A stretch of DNA of 64,000 nucleotides, from NCBI RefSeq assembly GCF_022179765.1, contig NZ_BPRE01000005.1:248001-312000 (forward strand). Reading direction: 5' to 3'. The notes beneath the pieces were generated by a model. The model was not told the origin of the DNA and did not search any database. It worked only from the letters and a program-made list of their open reading frames with translations. The DNA comes from Methylorubrum suomiense. GTDB lineage: Bacteria > Pseudomonadota > Alphaproteobacteria > Rhizobiales > Beijerinckiaceae. Shown piece by piece: positions 18,345 to 29,024 of the stretch. Every line of letters begins with the position of its first letter. Positions within the stretch are counted from its first letter, which is position 1. The position numbers and the translations under genes were made by a program.

Positions 18345-19112
18345 GTGAAGGCCGTCATCCTCGCGGGCGGACTCGGCACGCGGCTCTCGGAAGAGACCGT
18401 GGTGCGACCCAAGCCGATGCTGGAAATCGGCGGTCGGCCGATCCTCTGGCACATTATGCAGATCTTCGCCGCCCATGGGGTGACCGAGTTCGTGATCTGC
18501 CTCGGCTACAAGGGCTACGTCATCAAGGAATTCTTCCTCAATTACCGCCTGCACCTGAGCGATGTGACGCTCAACCTCGGCAGCGGCGACGTGCGCTTCC
18601 ACCGCTCGGCCGCCGAGAACTGGCAGGTGTCGCTGATCGAGACCGGCGACGCCACCATGACCGGCGGGCGTCTGAGGCGAGTGCGCGACTATCTCGGCGA
18701 CGACGATTTCTTCATGACCTACGGCGACGGCGTCGCCGATATCGACCTCACCGCGCTCCACGCCTTCCACCGCGCCCATGGCCGGCTCGCCACCCTGACG
18801 GCGGTCGTGCCGCCGGGCCGCTTCGGCGCCCTCGACCTCGCGGGCGACGCGGTCCGCGCCTTCCGCGAGAAGCCTGCGGGCGACGGTGCCACCATCAATG
18901 GCGGCTTCTTCGTGCTGTCGCCGAAGGTGCTCGATTACATCGAGGACGACGCCACCATCTGGGAGAACGCGCCGCTGGAACGCCTCGCCCGCGAGGGACA
19001 GCTCCACGCCTACCAGCATACCGGCTTCTGGCAGGCGATGGACACGCTGCGCGACAAGAAGCATCTCGAAGAGCTGTGGGCGCGGGGCGACGCACCGTGG
19101 AAGGTGTGGTGA
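18345..19112 (+). CDS. rfbF: Glucose-1-phosphate cytidylyltransferase
   Basis: The enzyme makes CDP-glucose from CTP and glucose-1-phosphate, entering the CDP-6-deoxysugar branch. The 255 residues start at a GTG and show the nucleotidyltransferase signature LAGGLGTRLSEET, the uridylyl/cytidylyl motif RPKPMLEIGGRPILWHI, the metal Asp in TYGDGVADID and the C-terminal GFWQAMDTLRDKK typical of RfbF. A GGAGG ribosome site lies before the GTG. The stop overlaps the next start (TGATG), indicating translational coupling with the dehydratase. Confidence 0.95.
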   Translation: MKAVILAGGLGTRLSEETVVRPKPMLEIGGRPILWHIMQIFAAHGVTEFVICLGYKGYVIKEFFLNYRLHLSDVTLNLGSGDVRFHRSAAENWQVSLIETGDATMTGGRLRRVRDYLGDDDFFMTYGDGVADIDLTALHAFHRAHGRLATLTAVVPPGRFGALDLAGDAVRAFREKPAGDGATINGGFFVLSPKVLDYIEDDATIWENAPLERLAREGQLHAYQHTGFWQAMDTLRDKKHLEELWARGDAPWKVW

Positions 19113-20218
19113 TGGGGAGCCTGAATCCCGATCCCGCCTTCTGGGCCGGACGCAGCGTGCTGCTCACCGGCCATACCGGATTCAAGGGCGCTTGGCTCTC
19201 TCTCTGGTTGGAACGGCTCGGCGCCCGCGTCACCGGCTTCGGCCTGCCGGCCCTGACCCGGCCGAACCTGTTCGACCGGATCGGCTTTCCCCCGGAGGCC
19301 TCGCGCATCGGCGACATCCGCGATCCTCAGGCGCTCGGGGCGGCCTTCGCGATGGCGCAGCCGAGCATCGTGATCCACATGGCCGCCCGGGCGCTCGTGC
19401 GCCCCTCCTACCTCGATCCGGTCGGGACTTTCGCGGTCAACACCATGGGCACGGCCCATGTGCTGGAGGCGGTGCGCGCCGCCCGCGACGTGCGCGCGGT
19501 CGTGGTGGTGACGAGCGACAAGGCCTATGAGAACCGCGAATGGCCCTACGCCTATCGCGAGACCGAGGCGATGGGCGGCCACGATCCCTACAGCGCCTCG
19601 AAGGGCTGCGCCGAACTCGTCACCGCCGCCTACCGCGCCTCGTTCTTCGGCGGAGAGCGTCACCCTGCCCGGATCGCCAGCGCGCGGGCTGGCAACGTCA
19701 TCGGCGGGGGCGACTGGTCGCAGGACCGGCTCGTCCCCGACATGGTGCGCGCCTTCGAGGTCGGTGAGTCGGTCGAGATCCGCGCACCGCACGCGATTCG
19801 ACCCTGGCAGCACGTGCTGGAGCCGCTCGCGGGCTACCTGCGGCTGGCGGAATGCCTCGCGGGCGCGGACGGAGCCGCCTTCGCGGAGGGCTGGAATTTC
19901 GGACCGGCGGACGAGGATTGCCGTCCGGTCTCCTACCTCGTCGAGCGGCTGAGCCGGGGCTGGGGCCGGACGAGTGGCAAGCCGGCCGAGTGGCACCTCT
20001 CGGGAGGGTCCCACCCGCACGAGGCGACCTATCTCAAGGTCGATGCCTCGAAGGCCCGTGCCCGCCTCGGCTGGGACCGACGCCTGAACCTCGATACGGC
20101 GCTGGATTGGACCGCCGCGTGGTACCGCGAGGCGGTCTCCGGGGCCGATCCGCGCGCCCTCACCGAGGCGCAGATCGCCCGCTACGAGGCCCTCGACGCG
20201 CCCGGAGCGAAACCGTGA
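19112..20218 (+). CDS. rfbG: CDP-glucose 4,6-dehydratase
   Basis: RfbG converts CDP-glucose to CDP-4-keto-6-deoxyglucose with bound NAD. The 368 residues belong to the extended SDR fold: TGHTGFKGAWLSLWL at the N-terminus is the family-specific nucleotide motif, followed by IHMAARALVRPSY, VTSDKAYEN and the YSASKG catalytic Tyr-Lys pair. HAIRPWQHVLEPLAGYL is a further hallmark. The ATG at 19112 overlaps the rfbF stop, and the stop overlaps the GTG of the methyltransferase, so the three genes are tightly coupled. Confidence 0.95.
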   Translation: MGSLNPDPAFWAGRSVLLTGHTGFKGAWLSLWLERLGARVTGFGLPALTRPNLFDRIGFPPEASRIGDIRDPQALGAAFAMAQPSIVIHMAARALVRPSYLDPVGTFAVNTMGTAHVLEAVRAARDVRAVVVVTSDKAYENREWPYAYRETEAMGGHDPYSASKGCAELVTAAYRASFFGGERHPARIASARAGNVIGGGDWSQDRLVPDMVRAFEVGESVEIRAPHAIRPWQHVLEPLAGYLRLAECLAGADGAAFAEGWNFGPADEDCRPVSYLVERLSRGWGRTSGKPAEWHLSGGSHPHEATYLKVDASKARARLGWDRRLNLDTALDWTAAWYREAVSGADPRALTEAQIARYEALDAPGAKP

Positions 20219-21444
20219 CGCGCCCGACCTGCCGCGCCTGCGGTGCCGCCCTGACCCGCACCTTCTGCGATCTCGGCCTGTCGCCGCTCGCCAATGCCTA
20301 CGTCACGCCGGAGCATCGGCAACGGGGCGAGACGTTCCATCCCCTCCATGCCTATGTCTGCGAGGCCTGCTGGCTGGTGCAGCTCGAAGCCTTCGAGAGC
20401 CCCGAGGCGATCTTTTCCGATTACGCCTATTTCTCGGGCTTCTCCGCCGGCTGGCTTCGGCACGCCGAGCGCTACGTCGCGGCGATGTCCGAGCGGTTCG
20501 GCCTCGGGGCCGACAGCCGCGTCGTCGAGGTCGCGAGCAACGACGGCTATCTGCTGCAATATTTCGTCGCCCGCGGCGTGCCCGTGCTCGGCGTCGAGCC
20601 CGCCGCCAACGTCGCCCGCGCCGCCCGCGCGCGCGGCGTGCCGACCGAGGTGGCCTTCTTCGGCCGCGAGACCGCCCATCGCCTCGCGCAAGCCGGCCAT
20701 CGGGCCGACCTCACGGCCGCCAACAACGTGCTCGCCCACGTTCCCGACATCCACGATTTCGTGGCGGGCTTTTCGGAGATTCTGAAGCCCGAAGGCGTTG
20801 CGACCTTCGAGTTCCCGCATCTCCTGCGGATGATCGAGAGCCGGCAGTTCGACACGATCTACCACGAGCATTTTTCGTATCTCTCGCTCGGGGTCGTGGC
20901 CGGCATCCTCGCCCGCCACGGCCTGCGGGTGTTCGATGTCGAGGAATGGCCGACCCATGGCGGGTCGCTGCGCGTCTTCGCCTGCCGCGAGGCCGCCACC
21001 CATGAAACGGGCGCGGCGGTCGCCCGCGTGCTGGAGGCGGAGCGGGCGGGTGGCCTGTTCGACCCGTCCGGCTACGCCGCGTTCGGCGGCGCCGTCGCCG
21101 ACATCAAATGCGCGGCGCTCCGCTTCCTGATCGAGGAGCGGGCGGCCGGCCGAACGGTCTGCGCCTACGGCGCGGCGGCCAAGGGCAACACCTTCCTCAA
21201 CTATTGCGGGATCGGCCCCGAACTGATCCGCGCGGTCGCCGACCGCTCGCCGCACAAGCAGGGCACGTGGCTTCCCGGCAGCCGCATTCCCGTGGTCGCG
21301 CCGGACGCGCTTCTGGCGATGCGCCCCGATACGGTGCTGATCCTGCCCTGGAACCTCGAGGACGAGATCGCGGACGAGATGGCGGCGATCCGCGAATGGG
21401 GCGGACGCTTCGCGGTGGCGATTCCGGAACTGACGGTGTTCTGA
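20215..21444 (+). CDS. NDP-hexose C-methyltransferase (TylC3/NovU-like)
   Basis: This 409-residue SAM-dependent methyltransferase has the three-part architecture of sugar C-methyltransferases: an N-terminal zinc-binding domain (CRACGAAL, CDLGLSPLAN, CEACW), a SAM-binding core (VVEVASNDGYLLQYF), the catalytic segment YHEHFSYLS and a C-terminal Rossmann-like domain (CAYGAAAKGNTFLNYCGI). Known members methylate C3 (or C5) of 4-keto-6-deoxy sugar nucleotides. Directly after rfbG (GTGA overlap), the probable substrate is CDP-4-keto-6-deoxyglucose. The exact carbon methylated is inference. Confidence 0.88.
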   Translation: MTRPTCRACGAALTRTFCDLGLSPLANAYVTPEHRQRGETFHPLHAYVCEACWLVQLEAFESPEAIFSDYAYFSGFSAGWLRHAERYVAAMSERFGLGADSRVVEVASNDGYLLQYFVARGVPVLGVEPAANVARAARARGVPTEVAFFGRETAHRLAQAGHRADLTAANNVLAHVPDIHDFVAGFSEILKPEGVATFEFPHLLRMIESRQFDTIYHEHFSYLSLGVVAGILARHGLRVFDVEEWPTHGGSLRVFACREAATHETGAAVARVLEAERAGGLFDPSGYAAFGGAVADIKCAALRFLIEERAAGRTVCAYGAAAKGNTFLNYCGIGPELIRAVADRSPHKQGTWLPGSRIPVVAPDALLAMRPDTVLILPWNLEDEIADEMAAIREWGGRFAVAIPELTVF

Positions 21445-21480
21445 GGATGGCGCTCATCCATCCCCTCGATCCCCCCTTCC

Positions 21481-21592
21481 CCCTCATCCTGAGGTGCCGG
21501 AGCGCAGCGGAGGCCTCGAAGGAGGGCGCCAGCGATCGCGCGCGAACGGGAGCCCTCCTTCGAGGCCGCTTCGTGGCACCTCAGGATGAGGG
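21481..21592. repeat. Nested palindrome (possible cruciform), copy 1
   Basis: Outer arms of 18 bp (CCCTCATCCTGAGGTGCC at 21481-21498, complement at 21575-21592) match perfectly. Inner arms of 15 bp (GGCCTCGAAGGAGGG at 21512-21526, complement at 21553-21567) also match perfectly. It fills the gap between two genes of the sugar operon. A second, less perfect copy sits at 56633-56745. Confidence 0.85.
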
Positions 21593-21628
21593 GGTGGGGG
21601 GGATCGGCCTTCGCCGCGGGCGGTTCGC

Positions 21629-22162
21629 ATGATCTTCGAGCCCCTCGAACTCCCCGGTCTCTACCGGATCAGCCCGGAGCCGCATGCCGACGCGCGCGGC
21701 CTGTTCGCCCGCACCTTCTGCGAGGACGAGTTTTCCGCGCACGGCCTCACGGCCCGGTTCGCCCAGTCGAGCGTGTCGTTCAACGCGAAGCGCGGGACCC
21801 TGCGCGGGCTGCACTTCGCGCGAGACCCGCACGCCGAGACCAAGCTCGTGCGCTGCACCGCCGGCGCGATCCACGACGTGGCGGTCGATCTGCGGCCCGG
21901 CTCACCGACCTATCTGCGGGCGCTCGCCGTGACGCTCTCGGCGGAGAACCGGCACGCGCTCTACATCCCGGCGGGCTTCGCCCACGGCTTCCAGGCGCTG
22001 CAGGACGCCACGGAGGTCCTCTACATGATCGATCGGCCCTTCATGGCCGGCGCCGCCGACGGCCTGCGCTGGGACGACCCCGCCCTCGACCTGACCTGGC
22101 CCGCGCCGGTGACGGTGATCTCCGAGCGCGATCGCACCTATCCCGACTGGACCGGCCGGTGA
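21629..22162 (+). CDS. rfbC: dTDP-4-dehydrorhamnose 3,5-epimerase family protein
   Basis: This 177-residue RmlC-type cupin has ARGLFARTFCEDEF, the catalytic His region TLRGLHFARDPHAETKLVRC, DVAVDLRPGSPTY and PAGFAHGFQAL. The family epimerises C3 and/or C5 of 4-keto-6-deoxy sugar nucleotides. Because the operon uses CDP-glucose enzymes, the substrate here is more likely a CDP-linked, C-methylated keto sugar than dTDP-rhamnose precursor. Its stop overlaps the next gene's GTG start. Confidence 0.88.
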   Translation: MIFEPLELPGLYRISPEPHADARGLFARTFCEDEFSAHGLTARFAQSSVSFNAKRGTLRGLHFARDPHAETKLVRCTAGAIHDVAVDLRPGSPTYLRALAVTLSAENRHALYIPAGFAHGFQALQDATEVLYMIDRPFMAGAADGLRWDDPALDLTWPAPVTVISERDRTYPDWTGR

Positions 22163-23076
22163 GGCGCGTCCTCGTCACGGGCGGGGCCGGCTTCGTCGGA
22201 CGGCCCGCGGTGGCGGCGCTGATCGCCCGCGGCTTCGAAGTCCACGCCGTCGGCCGTCGCCCGGCCGAGGGTGCCCACGCGGTCCACGCCGCCGACCTGC
22301 TCGACGCGTCCGCCCGCCGCGCCGCCGTGCGGGCCGCCGGCGCGAGCCATCTCCTGCATCTCGCCTGGGTGACCGAGCCGGGCCGCTACTGGCAGGCTCC
22401 CGAAAATCTCGACTGGACGGCGGCGAGCCTCGACCTCGTGCGCGCCTTTCGCGAGGCAGGGGGCACACGCGCCGTCGTGGCGGGGACCTGCGCGGAATAT
22501 GATTGGACGGCGGCGTCTCCGCTCTCCGGCGGCGCGGGCCGCGCCATCGACGGCCGCTTCGGCGAATCGGCTCCATGCCGCCCGGCCACGCTCTACGGCG
22601 CCGCCAAGGATGGCCTGCGCCGCGTCGTCTCGGCTTACGCCGCGAGCGCCGGATTGTCGCTGGCCTGGGGGCGGCTGTTCTATCTCTACGGCCCCGGCGA
22701 GGCGCCCGGCCGCCTCGTCGGCGATGCGGCCCGCGCCCTGCTGGCCGGCCGGCGCTTCGCCACCAGCGAAGGCTGCCAGCGCCGCGATTTCCTGTCCGTG
22801 ACGGAGGCGGGGGAGGCCTTCGCGGCCCTGCTGGACTCCGAGGTCGAAGGCCCGGTCAATATCGGATCCGGCGGCGCCGTGCCGGTGCGCGCGATCCTGG
22901 AGACCCTCGGCCGGCTGACCGGCCGCGGCGACCTGATCGATTTCGGTGCGCGCCCCCTCCCCCCGACGGAGCCGGCCTGCATCGAGGCCGAGATCGGACG
23001 CTTGATCAGCGAAGTCGGTTTTCGCCCCCGTCTGACCCTGGACGAGGGCCTGCGCGCCGCCCTCGCGCAGCCATGA
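22159..23076 (+). CDS. NAD(P)-dependent epimerase/reductase, sugar-nucleotide type
   Basis: This 305-residue extended SDR has the N-terminal VLVTGGAGFVGRPAVAAL motif, LLHLAWVTEPGRYW, and the catalytic Tyr-Lys in LYGAAKDGLRR. RDFLSVTEAGEAF and VNIGSGGAVPVRAIL are typical of sugar-nucleotide epimerases and 4-ketoreductases. As the last enzyme of the operon it probably reduces the 4-keto group to give the finished deoxysugar nucleotide; this role is inferred from position. The GTG start overlaps the rfbC stop (GTGA). Confidence 0.85.
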   Translation: MRRVLVTGGAGFVGRPAVAALIARGFEVHAVGRRPAEGAHAVHAADLLDASARRAAVRAAGASHLLHLAWVTEPGRYWQAPENLDWTAASLDLVRAFREAGGTRAVVAGTCAEYDWTAASPLSGGAGRAIDGRFGESAPCRPATLYGAAKDGLRRVVSAYAASAGLSLAWGRLFYLYGPGEAPGRLVGDAARALLAGRRFATSEGCQRRDFLSVTEAGEAFAALLDSEVEGPVNIGSGGAVPVRAILETLGRLTGRGDLIDFGARPLPPTEPACIEAEIGRLISEVGFRPRLTLDEGLRAALAQP

Positions 23077-23128
23077 CCGGACGCGGCGGGGCCTTCCCGG
23101 GGCAAGGCCCGAGACCCATGTGCCGACG

Positions 23129-23296
23129 ATGAATGCGGTGCTGAGCCTGTGGGCGGCCTATTGGGCGGCGATCTTCGCGCAGGTCGCCCACCTGCGCAGC
23201 CAAGAGGACGGCGTCGGCGCCGTGACCTTCGCCCGCATCGCCGGCCTGCTGCTCGCGGCGGCGCTCGGCTTCTTCCTCAGCGCGCATGCCGGCTGA
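23129..23296 (+). CDS. Small membrane protein (55 aa)
   Basis: A short frame (MNAVLSLWAAYWAAIFAQ...) follows the epimerase gene. It has two hydrophobic stretches (residues ~3-18 and ~35-52) separated by the polar loop HLRSQEDGVGAV, suggesting a helical-hairpin membrane protein. The ribosome site is weak. No family was recognised; it could be an accessory of the glycan operon or a chance frame. Confidence 0.42.
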   Translation: MNAVLSLWAAYWAAIFAQVAHLRSQEDGVGAVTFARIAGLLLAAALGFFLSAHAG

Positions 23297-23305
23297 CGCG
23301 CAACG

Positions 23306-23341
23306 AAAAGGCCACGGAATGCTCTGAGCGTCCCGTGGCCT
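23306..23341 (-). terminator. Terminator of typA
   Basis: Read on the minus strand, GGCCACGG ... CCGTGGCC forms an 8-bp stem followed by TTTT. This is a good intrinsic terminator 26 bases after the typA stop. It may also stop plus-strand transcription from the glycan operon. Confidence 0.75.
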
Positions 23342-23366
23342 CAATGGCTCCGGCTCTGAAAGAGGA

Positions 23367-25193
<1,827 letters not shown>

Positions 25194-25408
25194 CGGGGTT
25201 CTCGAAGGGGGCGGACAAAACCCGGCCATAAGGCGGCGTGTCGCGGGCCGTGGTCGACGGTCGTGACGCCAAGATACGAATCGGGCGGTATCGCGTCGCA
25301 ATATAAGCTGGGGACCGATCCGGCAAGGGCATGCCGCGCGGAGGGGGTCGGCGCCTCCGGCAAAGGCCGCGATCTGCTATGGGGGCGGCAGGCTGCAGGG
25401 GGAGTGTG

Positions 25409-26734
25409 ATGCCGCGCTGGCGTTGGCTGATGGCGCAATGGACGCGACGCCTCTGGGTGCGGGCGACGCTGATCGGCTTGGCGGGCGTGCTCGCCGCGAT
25501 GCTGGCGGCGGTGGTGGACGGCTACCTGCCCTGGCAGATGCCGGGCACGATCAGCACCGATGCCCTCGACAGCATCCTCACCGTCATCGCCTCCAGCATG
25601 CTGACGGTGACCACGTTCTCGCTCAGCATCACGGTCTCGGCCTACGGCTCGGCCACAAGCAACGTCACGCCGCGGGCCACCACGCTGCTCATCGAGGACG
25701 GGCTGACCCAGACCGTCCTCTCGACCTTCCTCGGCTCGTTCCTATTCGGCATCGTCGGCCTCGTCGTGTCGAAGACCGGAGCCTATGGCGAGCAGGGACG
25801 GGCCATCCTCTTCGCGGTGACGATCGCCGTCATCGCCCTGATCGTCGTCACGCTCCTGCGCTGGATCAACCACCTGACCCGTCTCGGCCGCGTCGGCGAG
25901 ACGACCGATCGGGTCGAGGTCGCGGCCCGCCAGGCGATCGAGGCGCGGCTGCGGGAGCCCTATCTCGGCGGCCGGCGGCTGCCCGAGGGCGCGATCCCGC
26001 CCGATGCCGTCCCGGTGAGGCCGGGGACGATCGGCTATGTCCAGCATATCGACATGCCGGCCCTGTCGAAGCTGTGCGCGGCGCAGGCGGCGCAGCTCTA
26101 CGTCGGAGCTCTGCCGGGCGCCTTCGTCTATCCGGATGCCCCGGTCGCCTGGATCGGTCGGGCGGGGGCGGAGACCGACCGCGGCGCCCTCACCGACCTC
26201 GCGCAGGAGGCCGCCCGGATGTTCGCGATCGGCAACGAGCGTTCGTTCGATCAGGATCCGCGCTTCGGCCTCGCGGTGCTGAGCGAGATCGGTTCCCGCG
26301 CCCTGTCACCCGCGACGAACGATCCCGGCACCGCCATCGACGTGATCGGGCGCTCGATCCGGTTGCTGAGCCAGTGGGCGCGGGAGAGTGCCGACCGGCC
26401 CGAAGAGGAGCCGACGCATCCCCAGATTCACGTCCCGCCGCTCACGGCGGCCGACCTCCTGGAGGACGCCTTCATGCTGATGGCCCGCGACGGGGCCGGG
26501 CTGATCGAGGTGCAGCTGCGCATCCAGAAGGGTCTCTCGGCCTTGAGCCGCGTCGGGGACGCCGCCTTCGCGGAAGCTGCGCGGCATCAGTCGCGCATGG
26601 CTCTCGACCGCGCGGAGGCCGCCCTCGCCCTCGAGGCCGACAAGGCGCGCCTCAGGGCCCTCGCACCGGCCTTCGGCGGCGACGCGTCGGCGATCCGGGC
26701 CGCCGAGCGCGCGGCCTGCATCCCGCACGGATAG
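25409..26734 (+). CDS. DUF2254 domain-containing membrane protein
   Basis: This 441-residue protein has four probable transmembrane helices in its first ~155 residues (around residues 18-36, 50-80, 105-125 and 135-155), including the characteristic SMLTVTTFSLSITVSAYGSATSNVTPRATTLL. A ~280-residue soluble part follows (YVQHIDMPALSKL, DPRFGLAVLSEIGSRALSPATNDPGTA). The family is widespread and of unknown function; the SPATNDPGTA segment is its best-conserved motif. GGGGGAG precedes the ATG at 25409. Confidence 0.88.
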   Translation: MPRWRWLMAQWTRRLWVRATLIGLAGVLAAMLAAVVDGYLPWQMPGTISTDALDSILTVIASSMLTVTTFSLSITVSAYGSATSNVTPRATTLLIEDGLTQTVLSTFLGSFLFGIVGLVVSKTGAYGEQGRAILFAVTIAVIALIVVTLLRWINHLTRLGRVGETTDRVEVAARQAIEARLREPYLGGRRLPEGAIPPDAVPVRPGTIGYVQHIDMPALSKLCAAQAAQLYVGALPGAFVYPDAPVAWIGRAGAETDRGALTDLAQEAARMFAIGNERSFDQDPRFGLAVLSEIGSRALSPATNDPGTAIDVIGRSIRLLSQWARESADRPEEEPTHPQIHVPPLTAADLLEDAFMLMARDGAGLIEVQLRIQKGLSALSRVGDAAFAEAARHQSRMALDRAEAALALEADKARLRALAPAFGGDASAIRAAERAACIPHG

Positions 26735-26820
26735 CTGTTGAGGAAGGCTCGCCCCTGGGCGGATGGCGCCGCGATCTGCCATAAGCTGTTCGTCATGACC
26801 CGTCCGCTCCCGATCCTCCC

Positions 26821-27579
26821 GTGACCGCCCGTCCCCCGATCCGCTTCCGCGGCCGCTCGTTCCTGGCGATGGTCCTGGCCCCGGTGCCGCCGATCGACCA
26901 GTGGCTCGCCGAGCTCGATGCCCTGAAGCAGCGCGCGCCCGCCTTCTTCTCGGTCCGCGCGATCATCCTCGACGTGACCGGCCTGTCCTTCGACCGCTCC
27001 GACCTGCTCGACCTCTGCGCCGAGCTGAACAAGCGCTCGATCACCATCCTCGGCATCGAGGGAATCGGCCCGACCTCGCTGGGTCCGGGCTTCCCGCCAC
27101 CGCTGGTGGGCGGCAAGCCGATCGACGATTTTTCCGCGCCGGAGCCCGGCGCCGAATGGCCCGCCGGCGCCGCGCCGGCTTCGCAAGGATCGTCACCCAG
27201 CCCCGCGCAGGGATCCACGCAGGGGCAGGCCGCCCCGGCCCCGCCCCGGCCCCGCTCCTTCGTCCTCGACCAGCCGGTGCGCTCGGGGCAGGTGATCCAG
27301 CATCTCGACGGCGACGTGACCGTGATGGGATCGGTCGCCTCCGGTGCCGAGGTGATCGCGGGGGGCTCGATTCATATCTACGGGGCCCTGCGCGGCCGGG
27401 CCATCGCCGGTGCCGTGGGCGATGCCAATGCGCGCATCCTCTGCCGGAAGTTCGAGCCGGAGCTGATCGCCATCGACGGCCTCTACAAGACCGCCGACGA
27501 CCTCGGCGGGACCGGCCGCAGCCAGGCCGTCCAGGCCCGGCTCGACGGGGACACGATCGTGATCTCGAGCCTCGACTGA
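26821..27579 (+). CDS. minC: Septum site-determining protein MinC, first paralogue
   Basis: MinC with MinD inhibits FtsZ polymerisation away from midcell. The 252 residues have a MinC N-domain (residues ~5-90, ending ILGIEGI), a Pro/Ala/Gln-rich linker (~95-150) and the C-terminal beta-helix (GDVTVMGSVASGAEVIAGGSIHIYGALRGRAIAG) that binds MinD. A second, closely similar minC lies 1.4 kb downstream. The start is a GTG at 26821, 86 bases after the DUF2254 gene. Whether both copies act in division is not known from sequence. Confidence 0.9.
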   Translation: MTARPPIRFRGRSFLAMVLAPVPPIDQWLAELDALKQRAPAFFSVRAIILDVTGLSFDRSDLLDLCAELNKRSITILGIEGIGPTSLGPGFPPPLVGGKPIDDFSAPEPGAEWPAGAAPASQGSSPSPAQGSTQGQAAPAPPRPRSFVLDQPVRSGQVIQHLDGDVTVMGSVASGAEVIAGGSIHIYGALRGRAIAGAVGDANARILCRKFEPELIAIDGLYKTADDLGGTGRSQAVQARLDGDTIVISSLD

Positions 27580-27757
27580 GGCGGTTCGGTCCGGCCGAGG
27601 GCCGATTCGCCCGCGCCCTGACGGTCTGGCCGACGCCCATGTCCAACGCTGTCCACAGCTATCCGCAGGCCCGCTCACGTTTCCGGCATCGGCGGAACGG
27701 TCGATTCACGAGATCGGGCGTCTCTCTGCGACAGCGGCTTCCCGGAAGCGTTGTCCC

Positions 27758-28768
27758 ATGCACGTGCCTGCCCTGGCGATCCTCATCGCCCTCATCCCCC
27801 TTTCCGCCACCGCGGGCGATGCTTTCCGGGCGCACCTGACCAACTACGTCACGGCTCACACCGGCTGTGCCGGCAGCCGCACCCTGGTGGAACGGGAACT
27901 CGCAGGCTTCGAGCGCGGGCGCGCGGGCGACGCGCCGGCTTCGCTCACCCTGTTCGGCAAGCGCGCCGCGACGTGGACCGAGGAGGATATCCGCGACCTC
28001 CTTGCGGTGATCCGGACCTGCGAGGAAACTGGAGGCCGCCACTTCGCCGAGGATGGCGAGCCCCGTCTCGTGGAACGGCTGGACGACCTCGCCCGGTCCA
28101 TGCGCCGGGCGGTTCTCCTGAGCACGCAGTCCGGCCAAGGACCGAGCCAAGCCCCGATTGCGCCCCCCCCAGGCCGCGACGATCCCCCGGAAGACGGTGA
28201 TGGACGGAGCGCCGCGGCTCAGACCGGCCGTCGGAGCCAGCGACCCGCCTTCACACCGGCGGATACGTCTCGCGCGGCGACGGTGACCGGCGCAGTGGCC
28301 GATCACGGGCGAGGCACGCCGCCCCGCGCCAGCGCCTGGACACCGTCGGAGCCCCCTGCAGCGTCCGAGCCGCCCACCGAGTCGCGGGCCGCTCCGGAAC
28401 CGGCACGGGGGACGACTCCGCGCGCCGTCTCCGCAGCCGGTTCCGCTGCGCGCCCTGCAGCACCGTCGATGGCGAGCGACACGGTCAGGTCGACCGGAGC
28501 GGCGTTCCAGAGCCTGGCCGGCCCAGGCGAGCGACAGCCCGAACCCTGCGCCGTGACGCGGGAGCGATTCGCGCGGATCCGCGCCGGCATGACGCCGATG
28601 GAGGTCGAAGCGGTGTTCGGATGTCGGGGGCGGCTCGAAAGCGCCACGGCGATCGAGGGCGTCGGCACCTTCGAGGTCTATGTCTGGTCGCCCCCGAATC
28701 AATCCGGCTCGGCGACGGTGACGTTCCAGGACCGCCGCCTCAAGGCGAAGGCCCTGCGCAGGAGTTGA
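27758..28768 (+). CDS. Exported protein with C-terminal BLIP/SmpA-like domain, between two minC genes
   Basis: This 336-residue protein has a signal peptide (MHVPALAILIALIPLSATAG), a folded N-terminal domain with two cysteines (GCAGSRTLVERELAGF, RTCEETGG; residues ~20-125), a long Pro/Ala/Ser-rich linker (~125-260) and a C-terminal domain (CAVTRERFARIRAGMTPMEVEAVFGCRG ... SATVTFQDRRL) with the Gly-Met-x3-Glu-Val pattern of the BLIP/SmpA-OmlA fold. It is probably periplasmic. It splits the two minC genes, which is unusual. A role in division is possible from context only. Confidence 0.65.
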   Translation: MHVPALAILIALIPLSATAGDAFRAHLTNYVTAHTGCAGSRTLVERELAGFERGRAGDAPASLTLFGKRAATWTEEDIRDLLAVIRTCEETGGRHFAEDGEPRLVERLDDLARSMRRAVLLSTQSGQGPSQAPIAPPPGRDDPPEDGDGRSAAAQTGRRSQRPAFTPADTSRAATVTGAVADHGRGTPPRASAWTPSEPPAASEPPTESRAAPEPARGTTPRAVSAAGSAARPAAPSMASDTVRSTGAAFQSLAGPGERQPEPCAVTRERFARIRAGMTPMEVEAVFGCRGRLESATAIEGVGTFEVYVWSPPNQSGSATVTFQDRRLKAKALRRS

Positions 28769-28962
28769 GCGGGTCTCGACCCATCGCCGGTGCGTCTCTT
28801 CGATCACAGGATCACCGGATCCGGCGAACATAGGACGGCTTAACTTTTGTTCCGGTCCTGAGCTGGCCGGCAACGCTTTGGCGGTGCAGCGATCTTCCCG
28901 CGCGGGGGGCCGGTCGGCAAAAATGGCCGAGCCGGCAATTCTTGCCGCTTGAGAGGCAAAAA

Positions 28963-28978
28963 TTAACCGCCCGGTAAC
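28963..28978 (+). promoter_or_regulatory. CtrA-like binding site upstream of minC2-minD-minE
   Basis: TTAA, seven bases, then GTAAC matches the alphaproteobacterial CtrA consensus TTAA-N7-TTAAC with one mismatch. It lies 47 bases before the minC2 start. minCDE is a reported CtrA target in Sinorhizobium meliloti, which makes the site plausible, but one such motif can occur by chance. Confidence 0.4.
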
Positions 28979-29010
28979 CTTACCGACGATCAATGGGTGC
29001 GTCGGTAAGG
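28978..29010 (+). promoter_or_regulatory. Perfect 11-bp hairpin in the minC2 leader
   Basis: CCTTACCGACG (28978-28988) and CGTCGGTAAGG (29000-29010) form a perfect stem with an 11-base loop. The 3' arm carries the GTAAGG that is the only purine-rich segment near the GTG start at 29025, so folding could hide the ribosome site. It could equally be a dyad operator in DNA. Confidence 0.5.
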
Positions 29011-29024
29011 AAACGTCAACGCCC

